A DNA stretch of 64,000 bases from Embiotoca jacksoni (Eukaryota > Chordata > Actinopteri > Embiotocidae). Under the pieces are notes generated by a model. It did no database searches. It was not told the origin of the DNA and saw only the letters and a list, made by a program, of their open reading frames with translations. The position numbers were made by a program, and so were the translations under genes. This document shows positions 63,009 through 64,000 of the stretch, in pieces (the first letter of the stretch is position 1; the number at the start of each line of letters is the position of its first letter). Where the stretch lies: NCBI GenBank assembly GCA_022577435.1, contig JAKOON010000012.1, positions 62,001 to 126,000 on the forward strand, in the 5' to 3' direction.

Positions 63009-63711
63009 GTCTTTTATCAAATGCAAGTGACTTTGATCATCAGAGTTTATCCCAGCATGCACTGCATAACAGGCAGGAAAAGAACAGCATCAACACGCAG
63101 ACAAACTGACTCACCTGCAGACACATGTGAATGTAACCCTTGCTGTTGCAGCACATAATCTTTTACTAAAGGGTAATCTATGATGCTAACCCTGGCACTA
63201 CTATCTATGTAACATCAGTATCTGAGGTTCTTTAACAGTTCAGGCCAAGCTTTTTTCAGGTTACCTTGGTTACAGTTCACTTCATTTCAATTACTCGGTT
63301 GGGTAAGGACATTGGTGGTAGCAACTCTATACAAGAGCAATGAGACCTCCAGCCCACAAAGCACACACACAACCAATGATTCAATGATGAGGGAATATAT
63401 TTACAGAATTATTTAAACCATTTCACTTGAACAATACCTTTAAATCTCACATTAACTCAACTTCAGCTCTTAACAACAAAATGAATTCCACTTAACTCAA
63501 ATAACTGTGTAATAAAAATTGGATAAACAACCATTGAATTGCATATTATGACAAATAATCACTCAAATCAGGTATAAACCTCTGAACTCTGTTAAACCCA
63601 AAATAATTCAGTTGTTAGATCTTAATAGTCTGTTTTAGTCCTTTACAGTTGTCAGTCAAAGTAGGTCTCATTTATATCTTTGGAAGTTCCTTAACGTTCA
63701 ACAGTTCACCA
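63009..63711. other. Y-type flank between hAT-like element and gene C
   Basis: As at 42682-43380. This copy keeps a second TTAA (63492-63495) exactly where the right end of X joins in X units. Confidence 0.5.
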
Positions 63712-63869
63712 TTAGCCTCTTCCAACGGATTTCTGGTTGTTTGTTTGAATCCAAAACAACTCTGAGATCTCAGAAAACAAAGTGCCAATAAAACTGGATC
63801 CTTTATATTTCTCAGTGAAGATCCAGACAGGATAGCAGATGAAGCAGCTCGTAGTCACTTGATGAATCC
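63712..63869 (-). CDS. Candidate gene C, copy 8 (exon 2 only; exon 1 beyond window)
   Basis: Exon 2 is intact with a T-rich acceptor; the last residue is Gly instead of Asp. The window ends before exon 1. Confidence 0.4.
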
Positions 63870-64000
63870 CTAAAAAAAAAAACAACAGCCTGTACACAAG
63901 TGTGCAGAACATCATCATATAGTCAGAGTTTCCTCTTTTTCCATCACATTAGATTTACACAAAACTTTCACAACTTTAAACACTTGTGACTAAATTATCT

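Noticed and set aside
1..64000. tRNA, rRNA, CRISPR array or viral genes
   Set aside because: None with supporting structure or coding motifs was seen on either strand.

Overview
The window is vertebrate nuclear DNA, most likely from a teleost fish. It has split genes with GT/AG introns, (CA)n microsatellites, a fish-type Tc1 transposon and hAT-like and THAP-bearing TTAA elements. No rRNA, tRNA, CRISPR array or bacterial operon was seen. The species cannot be named from sequence alone.

The dominant content is a tandem array of type II membrane C-type-lectin-like receptor genes, all on the minus strand and named lec1-lec9 here from left to right. I rebuilt exon structures from splice sites, codon phase and comparison between copies. 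Two types occur. Type A (lec1, lec3, lec7; 7 exons, 331-337 aa) has a cytoplasmic tail with an ITIM (VNYASV) and an ITSM-like motif (TVYDEV), a membrane anchor, a long N-glycosylated coiled-coil neck and a lectin-like domain (CTLD). Type B (lec2, lec4, lec5, lec6, lec8, lec9; 7 or 8 exons, about 273-309 aa) has a different tail with an acidic DYENA motif, an Arg inside the membrane segment and a shorter heptad-repeat neck. Both CTLDs keep the structural Cys and WIGL residues but lack EPN/QPD and WND calcium-site motifs, like NK-receptor-type CTLDs. The set looks like a paired inhibitory/activating receptor family; that function is inference.

Layout: TTAA-element X1 (1-1551), a small two-exon candidate gene C (1769-2417), lec1 (3604-6874), lec2 (8009-9956), X2 (10856-12633), a lectin-less unit (about 12850-13750), X3, C, lec3, lec4, X4, C, lec5, X5, a second lectin-less unit, X6, C, lec6 with a 1.6-kb Tc1 inserted in its 3' UTR, hAT-like cassette Y1, C, lec7, a lectin deletion scar (about 49735), X7, C, lec8, Y2, C, lec9, Y3 and the start of another C. 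A 13.95-kb block is present twice, almost identical (1-12957 and 13957-26912).

Several copies are decaying in different ways. lec5 has a 2-bp deletion at a splice junction, lec9 has lost a splice acceptor, lec6 has lost both its tail Tyr and its membrane Arg, and three units have lost the lectin completely. The X elements carry TTAA ends, TTAAAG inverted termini and a degenerate THAP domain, which fits the Kolobok superfamily. A previously unrecognised candidate is the two-exon, 81-codon ORF C, whose frame and splice sites are kept in every complete copy.
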